Positions 7,948 through 15,939 of a stretch of 64,000 nucleotides of DNA are shown here, piece by piece. Location: assembly GCA_016178705.1 (NCBI GenBank), contig JACOST010000031.1:124001-188000 (forward strand), read 5' to 3'. The notes beneath the pieces were generated by a model, which made no database searches, had not been told where the DNA came from, and worked only from the letters and a program-made list of their open reading frames with translations. The DNA comes from Deltaproteobacteria bacterium. Lineage in GTDB: Bacteria; Desulfobacterota; Binatia; HRBIN30; JACQVA1. Made by a program: the position numbers and the translations under genes. How positions within the stretch are numbered: the stretch's first letter is position 1; each line of letters starts with the position of its first letter.

Positions 7948-8547
7948 ATGTCCGAATACTCTATGGAACAAGCAAGAGACTTAACTCTGCTCGAACGCTG
8001 GTACGTTCGGGAACTCCTCCGCGGACTGGTGGTGACCGGCTATCGCTTCTGGCGCAACCTGTCGTTGCACGCGATGCACGCGGTTGGTCTTGCGAAAAAT
8101 CGCAAGGCGGCGATCACCGTGCAATATCCCGAGCAACACAAGCGCTACCCGGACAACTACCGCGGCAGTCACCGGCTTACGCTCAAGACCGACGGTTCGG
8201 TGCGCTGCACCGCCTGCTTCCTGTGCGCGACCGCGTGCCCGGCCAATTGCATCTACATCGAAGCCGGCCAACATCCTGACCCGACCGTGGAAAAGTTTCC
8301 CCTGCGCTACGAGATCGACACGCTGCGCTGCATCTACTGTGGCATGTGCGTCGAAGCCTGCCCGTGCGACGCGATTCGGATGGACACCTACGTTCATCCG
8401 AAGATCTGGGGCTACAATCGTGCCGACTTCATCGAACCGAAAGAGGTGCTGATGGGTCGCTCGAAGAGGCTCGCTGAAGGTGGCCGCGACGCTCTGCTGG
8501 AGGATCTCCTCGCCGGCTACCGAGACGCCGAGAAGGCCGCGTACTAG
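7948..8547 (+). CDS. NuoI-like 2x[4Fe-4S] ferredoxin subunit, orphan
   Basis: A protein of about 199 residues with the NuoI/complex I 23-kDa pattern: an amphipathic N-terminal segment (LRGLVVTGYRFWRNL), then two 4Fe-4S motifs, CTACFLCATACP and CIYCGMCVEACP, each ending in the Cys-Pro that crosses to the other cluster. In complex I this subunit passes electrons between N6a and N6b clusters. No other nuo gene is nearby, so it may be a dispersed complex I subunit or serve another oxidoreductase. The start is uncertain: the frame is open from 7801, with ATG options at 7882, 7948 and 7963, none with a strong Shine-Dalgarno. I chose 7948 because residues before it look unconserved. Confidence 0.82.
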   Translation: MSEYSMEQARDLTLLERWYVRELLRGLVVTGYRFWRNLSLHAMHAVGLAKNRKAAITVQYPEQHKRYPDNYRGSHRLTLKTDGSVRCTACFLCATACPANCIYIEAGQHPDPTVEKFPLRYEIDTLRCIYCGMCVEACPCDAIRMDTYVHPKIWGYNRADFIEPKEVLMGRSKRLAEGGRDALLEDLLAGYRDAEKAAY

Positions 8548-8638
8548 ATTGCGTCGACGGACCCTTGACGGATAGACGCGACGGTGGCGGGGCGCTATAT
8601 TTGCCGCCGGAAACCGATCACGCGCTGAGGGATAAGCC

Positions 8639-9850
8639 ATGGCGAAAACGTTTAAGGAATTAATGGAAGAAGCCCGGCAGGCCGTGCCTGAGTGGGGGAT
8701 CGACGAGGTGCGGTCGCGCCTATCGAATGGCGGCGGGTACACGTTGATCGACGTGCGCGAGCGCGAGGAGTATCGCGAGGGGCATCTGCACGGTGCCGTC
8801 TCGCTGCCGCGTGGCTTCCTCGAAATCCGCGCCGAAGAGGCCGTGCCGGACAAGGATGCACCGATCATCGCCTACTGCGCCGGTGGGACACGGTCGTTAC
8901 TGGCGGCCAAACAGCTACGCGAGATGGGCTACGCGAAAGTGATCTCGATGACCGGCGGCTACTCCGCGTGGAAGGGCGCCGGCTACCCCTGGGAACAGGA
9001 CTTCCAGTTCAGCAAGGAACAGCTCAATCGCTACAGCCGCCACTTCATCCTGCCTGAGGTCGGTGAAAAGGGGCAGGCCAAACTGCTGGAATCGAAGGTG
9101 CTACTCATCGGCGCGGGCGGACTGGGATCACCCTCCGCGTTCTATCTCGCCGCCGCCGGTGTCGGCACGCTTGGCATCGTCGACAACGACGTGGTGGACA
9201 TGAGTAACCTCCAGCGCCAGATTCTCCACACCAACGACCGCGTCGGCGTGTCGAAGGTGGAGTCGGCGCGCCTCACGCTCAACGCGCTGAACCCCGACGT
9301 GAAGGTGATCGGATACCAGGATCGGCTTTCGTCGGAGAACATCCTCGAAATCATCAAAGACTACGACGTGATCGTCGATGGCTGCGACAACTTCCCGACT
9401 CGCTACCTGGTCAACGACGCGTGCGTGATGACCGGAAAGCCCAACGTGCATGGCAGCATCTTTCAGTTCGAAGGCCAGGCCTCGGTGTTCTATCCGCATC
9501 GTGGACCGTGCTACCGCTGCTTGTTCCCAGAGCCACCGCCGCCGGGCGCCGCGCCGAGTTGCCAAGAGGCCGGCGTCTTAGGTGTACTTCCGGGGTTGGT
9601 CGGTACCGTGCAAGCGCTTGAGACCATCAAACTGCTCCTCGGCATCGGCAAGCCGCTCATCGGGCGGATGATTTACTTCGATACGCTCAGCATGGAACTG
9701 CGTATCCACAAGCTGCGCAAGGACAAGAACTGTCCCGTCTGCGGTCCCAACCCGACGGTGACGAAGCTGATCGACTACGAGGAGTTCTGCGGCCTTCGCG
9801 GTGGCCACGCAGCAGACGCGCCACCCGCCGGCGCGCACGCGAGCGCGTAG
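8639..9850 (+). CDS. Rhodanese-MoeB/ThiF fusion (MoeZ-like sulfurtransferase/adenylyltransferase)
   Basis: A 403-residue fusion. Residues 1-118 are a rhodanese domain with active-site YCAGGTRS, which carries the persulfide. Residues 125-385 are an E1-like ThiF/MoeB adenylyltransferase with the ATP-binding GAGGLGSP motif, the DNDVVDMSNLQRQ segment, CDNFPTR, and zinc-binding CYRC / CPVC pairs. Such enzymes adenylate and sulfurate the C-terminal Gly-Gly of ThiS/MoaD/CysO-type proteins. The order here, rhodanese first, is the reverse of mycobacterial MoeZ. A MoaD/ThiS-like gene lies 3.3 kb downstream (13150) and is a plausible partner. A hairpin follows the stop. Confidence 0.92.
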   Translation: MAKTFKELMEEARQAVPEWGIDEVRSRLSNGGGYTLIDVREREEYREGHLHGAVSLPRGFLEIRAEEAVPDKDAPIIAYCAGGTRSLLAAKQLREMGYAKVISMTGGYSAWKGAGYPWEQDFQFSKEQLNRYSRHFILPEVGEKGQAKLLESKVLLIGAGGLGSPSAFYLAAAGVGTLGIVDNDVVDMSNLQRQILHTNDRVGVSKVESARLTLNALNPDVKVIGYQDRLSSENILEIIKDYDVIVDGCDNFPTRYLVNDACVMTGKPNVHGSIFQFEGQASVFYPHRGPCYRCLFPEPPPPGAAPSCQEAGVLGVLPGLVGTVQALETIKLLLGIGKPLIGRMIYFDTLSMELRIHKLRKDKNCPVCGPNPTVTKLIDYEEFCGLRGGHAADAPPAGAHASA

Positions 9851-9856
9851 GTGATT

Positions 9857-9886
9857 CGAGGGCCGGTCCATAGGGATCGGCCCTCG
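9857..9886 (+). terminator. Hairpin between the MoeZ-like gene and purF
   Basis: A perfect 9-bp inverted repeat (CGAGGGCCG ... CGGCCCTCG) with a 12-nt loop starts six bases after the MoeZ-like stop. It is followed by only a short T-containing stretch (TCGTTT). It may be a terminator or a 5' structure for purF, whose ribosome-binding site follows directly. Confidence 0.5.
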
Positions 9887-9904
9887 TCGTTTGAGGGAGA
9901 CAAC

Positions 9905-11269
9905 ATGACTACGGGCTTGCGCCACGAGTGCGGTGTCTTCGGCGTCTTCGGCCTGCCCGCGGCCGCGCGGCTCACGTATCTCGGCCTGCATGCGCTTCAG
10001 CATCGCGGTCAGGAGTCGTCCGGCATGGTGGTAGGTGACGGTGCGCGCTGGCAGCGTCACGTCGGCATGGGCCTCGTGGATCAGGTCTACGACGAGACCA
10101 TCGTCAGCGGACTCTCTGGCGACGTCGCGATCGGCCACAACCGCTACTCCACCAGCGGCACCTCGACCCTCGACAACGCGCAGCCGCTCGCGAATGGTGA
10201 GGGGTCAGAGCTGGTCGCCGTCTGTCACAACGGCAATCTGCTCAATCCTGAAGAGCTGGCGCCGGCGTTGCCGCACGGCACATCCGACACGCGCGTGTTT
10301 GCACAAGCGCTCCGCGCGATCGATCGACGGGACTGGACGAGCGCGGTGGTCGAGGTTCTTGGCCGCGCCGTCGGCGCGTTCTCGCTGCTGATGGTTCACG
10401 GGCGAGCGTTGTATGCTGTGCGCGATCGATACGGGTTTCGACCGCTGGTGTTGGGCACGCTAGGCGACGGTTGGGTCGTCGGCTCGGAGTCGTGTGCCTT
10501 CGACTTAGTCGGGGCACAGGTGCGCCGCGAGATCGCGCCGGGCGAACTCGTATGCATCACCGATGCGGGGATCGAGAGTCGCCACATCGGTCATGCCGAG
10601 GCGAGTCCGTGCGTCTTCGAATGGATCTACTTCTCGCGACCCGACAGCGTCGTCTTCGGCCGCAGCGTAGGCGAAGTGCGAGTGGCTCTCGGGCGGGAAT
10701 TGGCGCGCGAGGCGCCAGCAGACGCGGACTGCGTCGTTGCCGTGCCGGACTCCGGGAATTTCGCGGCCCAGGGCTTTGCAGAGGAAGCCGGCCTGCCGTT
10801 GGTGCATGGACTGATTCGCAATCACTACGTCGGCCGTACCTTCATCGAACCCGAACAAGAGACGCGCGCCCTGCGCGCACGCCTGAAGTACAACATCTAC
10901 GGCCCGGCCATTCGCGGTCAGCGGGTCGTACTCGTCGATGATTCGCTGGTGCGCGGTACCACGACGCGCGCCCTCGCGGCGCTGTTGCGTGACGCGGGAG
11001 CACGCGCCGTCCACATGCGAATCAGCGCGCCGCCGCTGCGCCACGAGTGCTTCTTCGGCGTCGACATTCCCGACGAGCGGCTCCTTATTGCCGTCGGCCG
11101 TGACGAGCAGGAGATCGCGCGTGTCCTCGGTGTTGACTCAGTCGGCTATCTGTCGCTGCCCGGGGTGATGCGGGCGGCCCAGCCGGATGGCCGCGTCTGC
11201 CACGGCTGTTTCTCCGGGCAGTATCCGCTCCACGTTGGTGCCGGAAACTCCCTTGGAGTCCCACAGTGA
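9905..11269 (+). CDS. purF: Amidophosphoribosyltransferase PurF
   Basis: PurF makes 5-phosphoribosylamine from PRPP and glutamine, the first committed step of purine synthesis. The ATG at 9905 follows a TTTGAGGGAGA ribosome-binding site. It gives a short propeptide (MTTGLRHE) that must be removed to expose the catalytic Cys9 of CGVFGVFG. The glutaminase (Ntn) domain includes GIGHNRYST-like IGHNRYSTSG. The C-terminal phosphoribosyltransferase domain has the PRPP loop VVLVDDSLVRGTTT. A CFFGVD segment and C-terminal CxGC cysteines suggest the Bacillus-type Fe-S form. The length of 454 residues is normal. Confidence 0.96.
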   Translation: MTTGLRHECGVFGVFGLPAAARLTYLGLHALQHRGQESSGMVVGDGARWQRHVGMGLVDQVYDETIVSGLSGDVAIGHNRYSTSGTSTLDNAQPLANGEGSELVAVCHNGNLLNPEELAPALPHGTSDTRVFAQALRAIDRRDWTSAVVEVLGRAVGAFSLLMVHGRALYAVRDRYGFRPLVLGTLGDGWVVGSESCAFDLVGAQVRREIAPGELVCITDAGIESRHIGHAEASPCVFEWIYFSRPDSVVFGRSVGEVRVALGRELAREAPADADCVVAVPDSGNFAAQGFAEEAGLPLVHGLIRNHYVGRTFIEPEQETRALRARLKYNIYGPAIRGQRVVLVDDSLVRGTTTRALAALLRDAGARAVHMRISAPPLRHECFFGVDIPDERLLIAVGRDEQEIARVLGVDSVGYLSLPGVMRAAQPDGRVCHGCFSGQYPLHVGAGNSLGVPQ

Positions 11270-11351
11270 TTCTGGTAATGCGTTCTTCAATGCGTGGCGT
11301 CGCACGGCCGACAGCGAGACCGTCGGTCGAGATGGGGAGAAGGGGGAGGGC

Positions 11352-11840
11352 ATGAAGCAGATCATCGTCCACCAAGAGAAGTGTACTGCGTGTCGCGAGT
11401 GTGAGGTGGCCTGCTCGTTCGCCCATGAAGGTGCATTCGTTCCCGCCTTGTCGCGCATCCGCGTGAATGACTTCTACGAGGAGCAGTTCTACCTGCCGAT
11501 GACGTGTGTCCACTGCGCCGATGCGCCGTGCGCCACCGTCTGTCCAACGGTTGCGATCCAAAAGGAACCCGACGGCCAGATCTTGATTCATGAAGACCGT
11601 TGCATCGGCTGCAAGATGTGTCTGCTGGCGTGCCCGTTTGGCGTGATGAGCTTTCATCCCGAGGTCGGCGTCGCGCAGAATTGCGACCTCTGCCGCAACG
11701 TTCCCGAAGGCCCCCAGTGCGTGCAGTTCTGCGTTCCACAAGCGCTCGAGTATGCCGAGATCGAGACCACGGCCACCGCGAAACAAAAGATCTACGCTGC
11801 CACGATTCAACAATCCCTCACCACGCCGGCGTCCCACTGA
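11352..11840 (+). CDS. Four-cluster 4Fe-4S ferredoxin-like subunit (AorA/CooF/HycB type)
   Basis: A 162-residue electron-transfer protein of the DMSO-reductase-B/HycB type. It has four cysteine groups: CTACRECEVAC, CVHCADAPCATVCP, CIGCKMCLLACPFGV and CDLC...CVQFCVP. The start follows a GGGGAGAAGGGGGAGGGC Shine-Dalgarno. It is followed 29 bases later by an FAD oxidoreductase gene and then a MoaD-like gene. This order resembles the accessory subunits of tungsten aldehyde:ferredoxin oxidoreductase (AorA, AorC, AorD), but the large catalytic subunit is not present. A CooF-like role with another partner is also possible. Confidence 0.85.
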   Translation: MKQIIVHQEKCTACRECEVACSFAHEGAFVPALSRIRVNDFYEEQFYLPMTCVHCADAPCATVCPTVAIQKEPDGQILIHEDRCIGCKMCLLACPFGVMSFHPEVGVAQNCDLCRNVPEGPQCVQFCVPQALEYAEIETTATAKQKIYAATIQQSLTTPASH

Positions 11841-11869
11841 GGGCGCGCGTCGGTCGAGTCGTCGCATCC

Positions 11870-13150
11870 ATGGAATGTCAGTACGTTCTGATTGGCAACA
11901 GCGCCGCCACGCTGGCGGCGATCGATTCCATTCGAAAGTTCGATCGAGTCGGTAAAATCGTGTTGCTCAACCGCGAACACGGTACCGCGTACTCGCGCGT
12001 CGCGCTGCCGTACTTCGTTGCGGGGGAGATGGCGCTCGATGAGTTACTGATCCGCCAACGCCCGGACTACGAGCGCGCCGGTGTCGAGTTGATGGAGGAC
12101 GCGACGGTCACCAGCATCGATGCCAGCGCCAAGCAGATCGTCCTCGCCGATGGGCGGCGAGTTCGCTACGGTAAGGCGCTGATTGCGACCGGGTCGGAGT
12201 GCAGCGTACCGCCGATCCATAGCCTCGACACGGTTCCGCATCACTATCTGTGGACCCTCGACGATGCGAAGCGCATGAAAGCCGCGGCCGAGAAGGCGCA
12301 GACGGCCGTTGTCATCGGCGGGGGTTTCATCGGCATGTTGGCGGCCGAAGCGCTTCGCAAACTCAACATCCGCCTGACCATCGTCGAGATGGCGCCGCAA
12401 TTGTTGCCGCAACTGCTCGACAGCGAAGGCGGCAAGCGCTTCGGGCAAGCCGTGAAAGACGAGGGGGTAACGGTCCGGATCGGCTCGCTCGTCGAAGCCG
12501 TCGCGCCGACGGCGGACAAGATCGAAGTGTCGCTCAAGGGCGGCGAGTCCATTGCCGCCGATATGATCGCGGTTGCCGCGGGCGTGAGGCCCAACATTGG
12601 CGCGCTCACGGGTGGTCCGTGTGCGCTGAACACGGGCGTCGTGGTCGACGAGTTCTTGCAGACCGATTGCACGGATATCTACGCGGCCGGCGATGTTGCC
12701 GAAGTGAACGACTTCCTCTCGGATGCGAAGACGATTCACGCGATCTGGCCGACCGCCGTGGACCAGGGCCGCGTCGCGGGCAGCAATATGGCGGGCAAGC
12801 GGCTCGCGTACCCCGGCAGCCTCGGGATGAATGTCGTCGAGTTGTTCAACGTCACGCTCGCTGAACTCGGCCGCTTTCGCGAAGGCCCGACGGACGACGT
12901 CAAGCTGCTGGGCGGCAGTGAGGGGCTGTACCGTAAGCTGGTTGTGGACAAGGACGGAACGCTGGTCGGTGCGATGTATTTGGGCGACGAGAATGGTGTG
13001 GCCGAGATGGGCGTGATTCACGGGATGATCAAACGGCGCGCGCAGTGGCGCGAGTTCGCCGACTATCAGCTGCCGCGCTTCACGTACGCGACCACGATCC
13101 ATGGGCGTAACCGTGTGGTGCCCCGCGCCGCGCACGGATCGCCGAGGTGA
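11870..13150 (+). CDS. FAD/NAD(P)-dependent pyridine nucleotide-disulfide-type oxidoreductase
   Basis: A 426-residue flavoprotein. The N-terminal FAD Rossmann segment is slightly degenerate (LIGNSAATLAAIDSI, GNSAA replacing GxGxxG). The central NAD(P)H site is canonical (VVIGGGFIGMLAAEAL, about 155). The YAAGDVAEV motif (about 275) closes the FAD site. The fold matches rubredoxin reductase, NirB N-terminus and AorC-type subunits. The open frame extends back to 11600, but the ATG at 11870 starts at the conserved MECQYVLIGNS. It probably passes electrons between NAD(P)H and the ferredoxin encoded upstream. Its stop shares a base with the MoaD-like start. Confidence 0.87.
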   Translation: MECQYVLIGNSAATLAAIDSIRKFDRVGKIVLLNREHGTAYSRVALPYFVAGEMALDELLIRQRPDYERAGVELMEDATVTSIDASAKQIVLADGRRVRYGKALIATGSECSVPPIHSLDTVPHHYLWTLDDAKRMKAAAEKAQTAVVIGGGFIGMLAAEALRKLNIRLTIVEMAPQLLPQLLDSEGGKRFGQAVKDEGVTVRIGSLVEAVAPTADKIEVSLKGGESIAADMIAVAAGVRPNIGALTGGPCALNTGVVVDEFLQTDCTDIYAAGDVAEVNDFLSDAKTIHAIWPTAVDQGRVAGSNMAGKRLAYPGSLGMNVVELFNVTLAELGRFREGPTDDVKLLGGSEGLYRKLVVDKDGTLVGAMYLGDENGVAEMGVIHGMIKRRAQWREFADYQLPRFTYATTIHGRNRVVPRAAHGSPR

Positions 13151-13512
13151 TGATGCGAGTGCGAGTGAAATTGCACGCGGCGTTGCGCAAGCATCTGAAG
13201 GCCGATCAGTGGGACGGCTTCGATGTCGAGTTGCGTGAAGGGGCCACTGTCGGCGACGTGATCGCCCAGCTCGGCATTCCGCCCAAACACGCCGGAATGC
13301 TGGTATCGGGTGACGAGTATCTGGAAGTGACTTCGGTGCTACAGGACGGGCAGGAGTTGAATGTGTTTCCACCGATGGCTGGTGGAACGTCCGATGGGAT
13401 ACGGGCACGCGGAGCGCTGACACAACGCTTGGGCGGAGGAGGGGTGGATCATGGCAGTACAGACGAACGAATTGCGAGATGTCGGCGCGAAAGATGGCGC
13501 ACGAACAGGTGA
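13150..13512 (+). CDS. MoaD/ThiS-family ubiquitin-like protein with C-terminal extension
   Basis: The first 79 residues form a beta-grasp MoaD/ThiS domain (MRVRVKLHAALRKHL, DGQELNVFPPMAGG). Members normally end exactly at Gly-Gly, which is adenylated and thiocarboxylated. Here the frame continues about 40 residues past PPMAGG with low-complexity, unconserved sequence, and its last 62 bases overlap the start of the transketolase gene. The tail may be removed, may be a frameshift product, or may prevent thiocarboxylation. The start ATG at 13150 overlaps the flavoprotein stop (TGATG). Likely a sulfur carrier for pterin cofactor synthesis, with the MoeZ-like protein as activator. Confidence 0.75.
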   Translation: MMRVRVKLHAALRKHLKADQWDGFDVELREGATVGDVIAQLGIPPKHAGMLVSGDEYLEVTSVLQDGQELNVFPPMAGGTSDGIRARGALTQRLGGGGVDHGSTDERIARCRRERWRTNR

Positions 13513-15385
13513 GTCGATGAGTATTTCGGCCACCACATTGGAAGCTCTACGCGCGCGCGCAGCGCACCTGCGGGTCCACTCGATGCGCGCGACCTCCGAA
13601 GCCGGTTCGGGGCACCCGACCTCATGTCTGTCGGCCGCCGACATCGTCGCCGCACTGTTCTTCTCCGTAATGCGCTACGACCCAAGCAATCCGCGGGATC
13701 CGAACGGCGACCGCTTCGTTCTTTCGAAGGGTCACGCCGCACCGCTGCTCTATGCGGCATGGGCCGAAGCGGGTCTGTTTCCGATCGATCGGCTGCTCAC
13801 GCTACGGCGCTACGACAGCGAATTGGAAGGACACCCGACGCCGCGCTTCGCCGGCACAGTCGGCGCCACGGGCTCGCTCGGGCAAGGCCTATCGATCGGC
13901 GTCGGCGTCGCGCTCAGCGGGAAGTATCTCGACCAGCGTCCGTACCGCGTCTTCGTCTTGATGGGCGATGGCGAAACCGCCGAAGGTTCAGTATGGGAGG
14001 CGGCCGCATTCGCCGCGTACCACAAGGTCGACAACCTGGTTGCGATCATCGACGTGAACGCCATCGGCCAGAGTCAACGCACGATGTACGAATGGGACGT
14101 CGAATCCTACCGCAAACGCTTTGAGGCGTTCGGCTGGCACGCGGTCAGCATCGACGGGCACGACATGGGCGCCATCGTCGACGCGCTGCACGCCGCCGAG
14201 GTTGTGAAAGGTCGGCCGGTCGCCATCATCGCGCGCACGCTCAAAGGCAAGGGCGTCTCGTTCCTCGAGAACAAGGATGGCTGGCATGGCAAGCCGCTCA
14301 AGAAGGGCGAAGAGCTCGATCGCGCGATTGCCGAAGTCCGGCAGAGCAACGGCGTCGACCCTGGCGTGGCGGACATCCGCCGCCCCGAGCGCGCGAGCGC
14401 GGCCGCCGCGCCTGCCCGCAGGACCGCGATGGCCGCACCGACCTACAAGCTCGGGGACGAAGTCGCCACGCGCGAAGCTTACGGCACCGCGCTGGCCAAG
14501 CTCGGCGATGTCGATCCCCGCATCGTTGTGCTCGATGGTGATACGAAGAACTCTACCTTCGCCGAGCGGTTTCTCAAGGCGCACCCGGATCACTACTTCG
14601 AGGGATTTATCGCTGAACAGAACATCATCGGGGCGGGCGTCGGTTTCTCGGCGTGCGGTAAGATTCCGTTTGTATCGAGCTTTGCCTGCTTTCTCACCCG
14701 CGGCTTTGATCACATCCGCATGGCCGCCATCTCGCAAGCCAATCTGAAACTGGGCGGCTCGCATTGCGGCGTGTCGATTGGCGAAGATGGTCCATCGCAG
14801 ATGGGCCTCGAGGACATCGCGATGATGCGCGCGGTGCCGGACTCGACCGTATTGTACCCGTCGGACGCCGTCAGTGCGGAACGCCTGGTCGGCACGGCTG
14901 CTGCGATCGATGGTATCGTGTACTTGCGCCTCTCGCGTCCGAAGACGCCCGTGCTGTACGAAAGCTCCGAACAGTTTCCTATCGGCGGCTCGAAGGTGTT
15001 GAAGGCCAGCGATGCGGACCAGGCTACGGTCGTGGCTGCGGGTGTGACGCTATTCGAGGCGCTCAAGGCGTACGAGCGTCTGCTCGCTGAAGGCGTCCGC
15101 ATCCGCGTGATCGATGCGTATTCGGTGAAGCCGATCGATCGCCAGGGACTGCTGCGGGCGGCGCGCGCGACCAACAATACCTTGATTACGGTTGAAGACC
15201 ATTACTGGGACGGCGGACTTGGCGACGCCGTTCTAAGCGCGCTGGCTACCGAAGGGGTCCGCGTTCACAAGCTCGCGGTTGCGGTGGTCTCGCGCTCTGG
15301 CCGGCCAGCCGAGCTGATGGCCGCGCATGGCATCGACGCCGATGCGATCGTTGCCGTCGTCGGCGAAGTGATCGCCGCCGCCTGA
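13451..15385 (+). CDS. tkt: Transketolase, full-length
   Basis: A 644-residue thiamine-diphosphate enzyme that moves two-carbon units in the pentose phosphate pathway. The N-terminal ThDP domain has GSGHPTSCLS, SKGHAAPLLYA and the GDGETAEGSVWEAA...NA ThDP/Mg motif (about 175-205). The pyrimidine-binding domain includes FEGFIAEQNIIGAGVGFS with the catalytic Glu. A C-terminal transketolase domain ends the protein. A GGAGGAGGGG Shine-Dalgarno supports the start at 13451, though a second ATG at 13517 is nearer the conserved region. An Ala/Arg linker near 310-330 joins halves that are separate genes in some lineages. Confidence 0.93.
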   Translation: MAVQTNELRDVGAKDGARTGESMSISATTLEALRARAAHLRVHSMRATSEAGSGHPTSCLSAADIVAALFFSVMRYDPSNPRDPNGDRFVLSKGHAAPLLYAAWAEAGLFPIDRLLTLRRYDSELEGHPTPRFAGTVGATGSLGQGLSIGVGVALSGKYLDQRPYRVFVLMGDGETAEGSVWEAAAFAAYHKVDNLVAIIDVNAIGQSQRTMYEWDVESYRKRFEAFGWHAVSIDGHDMGAIVDALHAAEVVKGRPVAIIARTLKGKGVSFLENKDGWHGKPLKKGEELDRAIAEVRQSNGVDPGVADIRRPERASAAAAPARRTAMAAPTYKLGDEVATREAYGTALAKLGDVDPRIVVLDGDTKNSTFAERFLKAHPDHYFEGFIAEQNIIGAGVGFSACGKIPFVSSFACFLTRGFDHIRMAAISQANLKLGGSHCGVSIGEDGPSQMGLEDIAMMRAVPDSTVLYPSDAVSAERLVGTAAAIDGIVYLRLSRPKTPVLYESSEQFPIGGSKVLKASDADQATVVAAGVTLFEALKAYERLLAEGVRIRVIDAYSVKPIDRQGLLRAARATNNTLITVEDHYWDGGLGDAVLSALATEGVRVHKLAVAVVSRSGRPAELMAAHGIDADAIVAVVGEVIAAA

Positions 15386-15387
15386 GC

Positions 15388-15939
15388 CTACGCCATCGCC
15401 TTGCGAAACACCGCAGCGTGCGTCGTTGCGCCGCGCACCAATGCCTTCTGTTCGAAACGGGTGACGATCGCGTGCGGTCGTGGTGCCTCGTCGGGCTGGA
15501 GTCGCTCGCCCAACAAACCGACGATCTCCTGGAAGTAGCGCTCAACATCGGTGGCGACGTACACGCGTCCGCCGGGCGCGAGGCTGCGTCCGAGTGCTGC
15601 GACGAAGGACGGCGTGAACAAGCGGCGCTTGTAGTGTTTCCGCTTCCACCACGGATCGGGAAAGTAGATGTGATAGGCCGCGACCGAGTTGTCGGGAACG
15701 AGCTGCTCGACGACGCATCCTGCGTCCGCATGGAGTACGCGCACGTTCACCAGGGCGCGCTGCCCACTGTCACGCGTCAGCCTGGCGGCTCGGGTAGCGG
15801 AGTGTTCGATGGCGAGGAAGTTGTGCGCAGGCACTGCGGTGGCGGCAGCGAACAGAAATGCGCCGCGGCCGGCGCCGATCTCGATCTCGACGGGCGCCGA
15901 GCATCCGAAGATCACCGTCCAGAACTGGTCAGGCTTCAC
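15388..15939 (-). CDS. trmB: tRNA (guanine-N7-)-methyltransferase TrmB
   Basis: TrmB methylates G46 of tRNAs using S-adenosylmethionine. The SAM-binding EIGAGRGAFLF motif is near residue 20. The family signature (IYFPDPWWKRKHYKRRL) is near residue 90-106, and a VATDVERYFQEI helix follows. I chose a GTG start at 15939, which overlaps the SDR stop by 11 bases; the open frame extends upstream into the SDR gene but that part is its antiframe. At 183 residues it is shorter than the usual 210-240 because the N-terminus is abbreviated. It converges with transketolase, two bases apart. Confidence 0.9.
   Translation of the reverse strand: MKPDQFWTVIFGCSAPVEIEIGAGRGAFLFAAATAVPAHNFLAIEHSATRAARLTRDSGQRALVNVRVLHADAGCVVEQLVPDNSVAAYHIYFPDPWWKRKHYKRRLFTPSFVAALGRSLAPGGRVYVATDVERYFQEIVGLLGERLQPDEAPRPHAIVTRFEQKALVRGATTHAAVFRKAMA

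Noticed and set aside
8565-8601. Promoter TTGACG ... TATATT before the MoeZ-like gene
   Set aside because: The two hexamers are 25 bases apart, too far for a standard sigma-70 promoter. Only the -10-like part may be real.
12044-13423. A 459-codon minus-strand ORF opposite the flavoprotein
   Set aside because: It has no family motifs and covers a gene with clear FAD and NAD sites.
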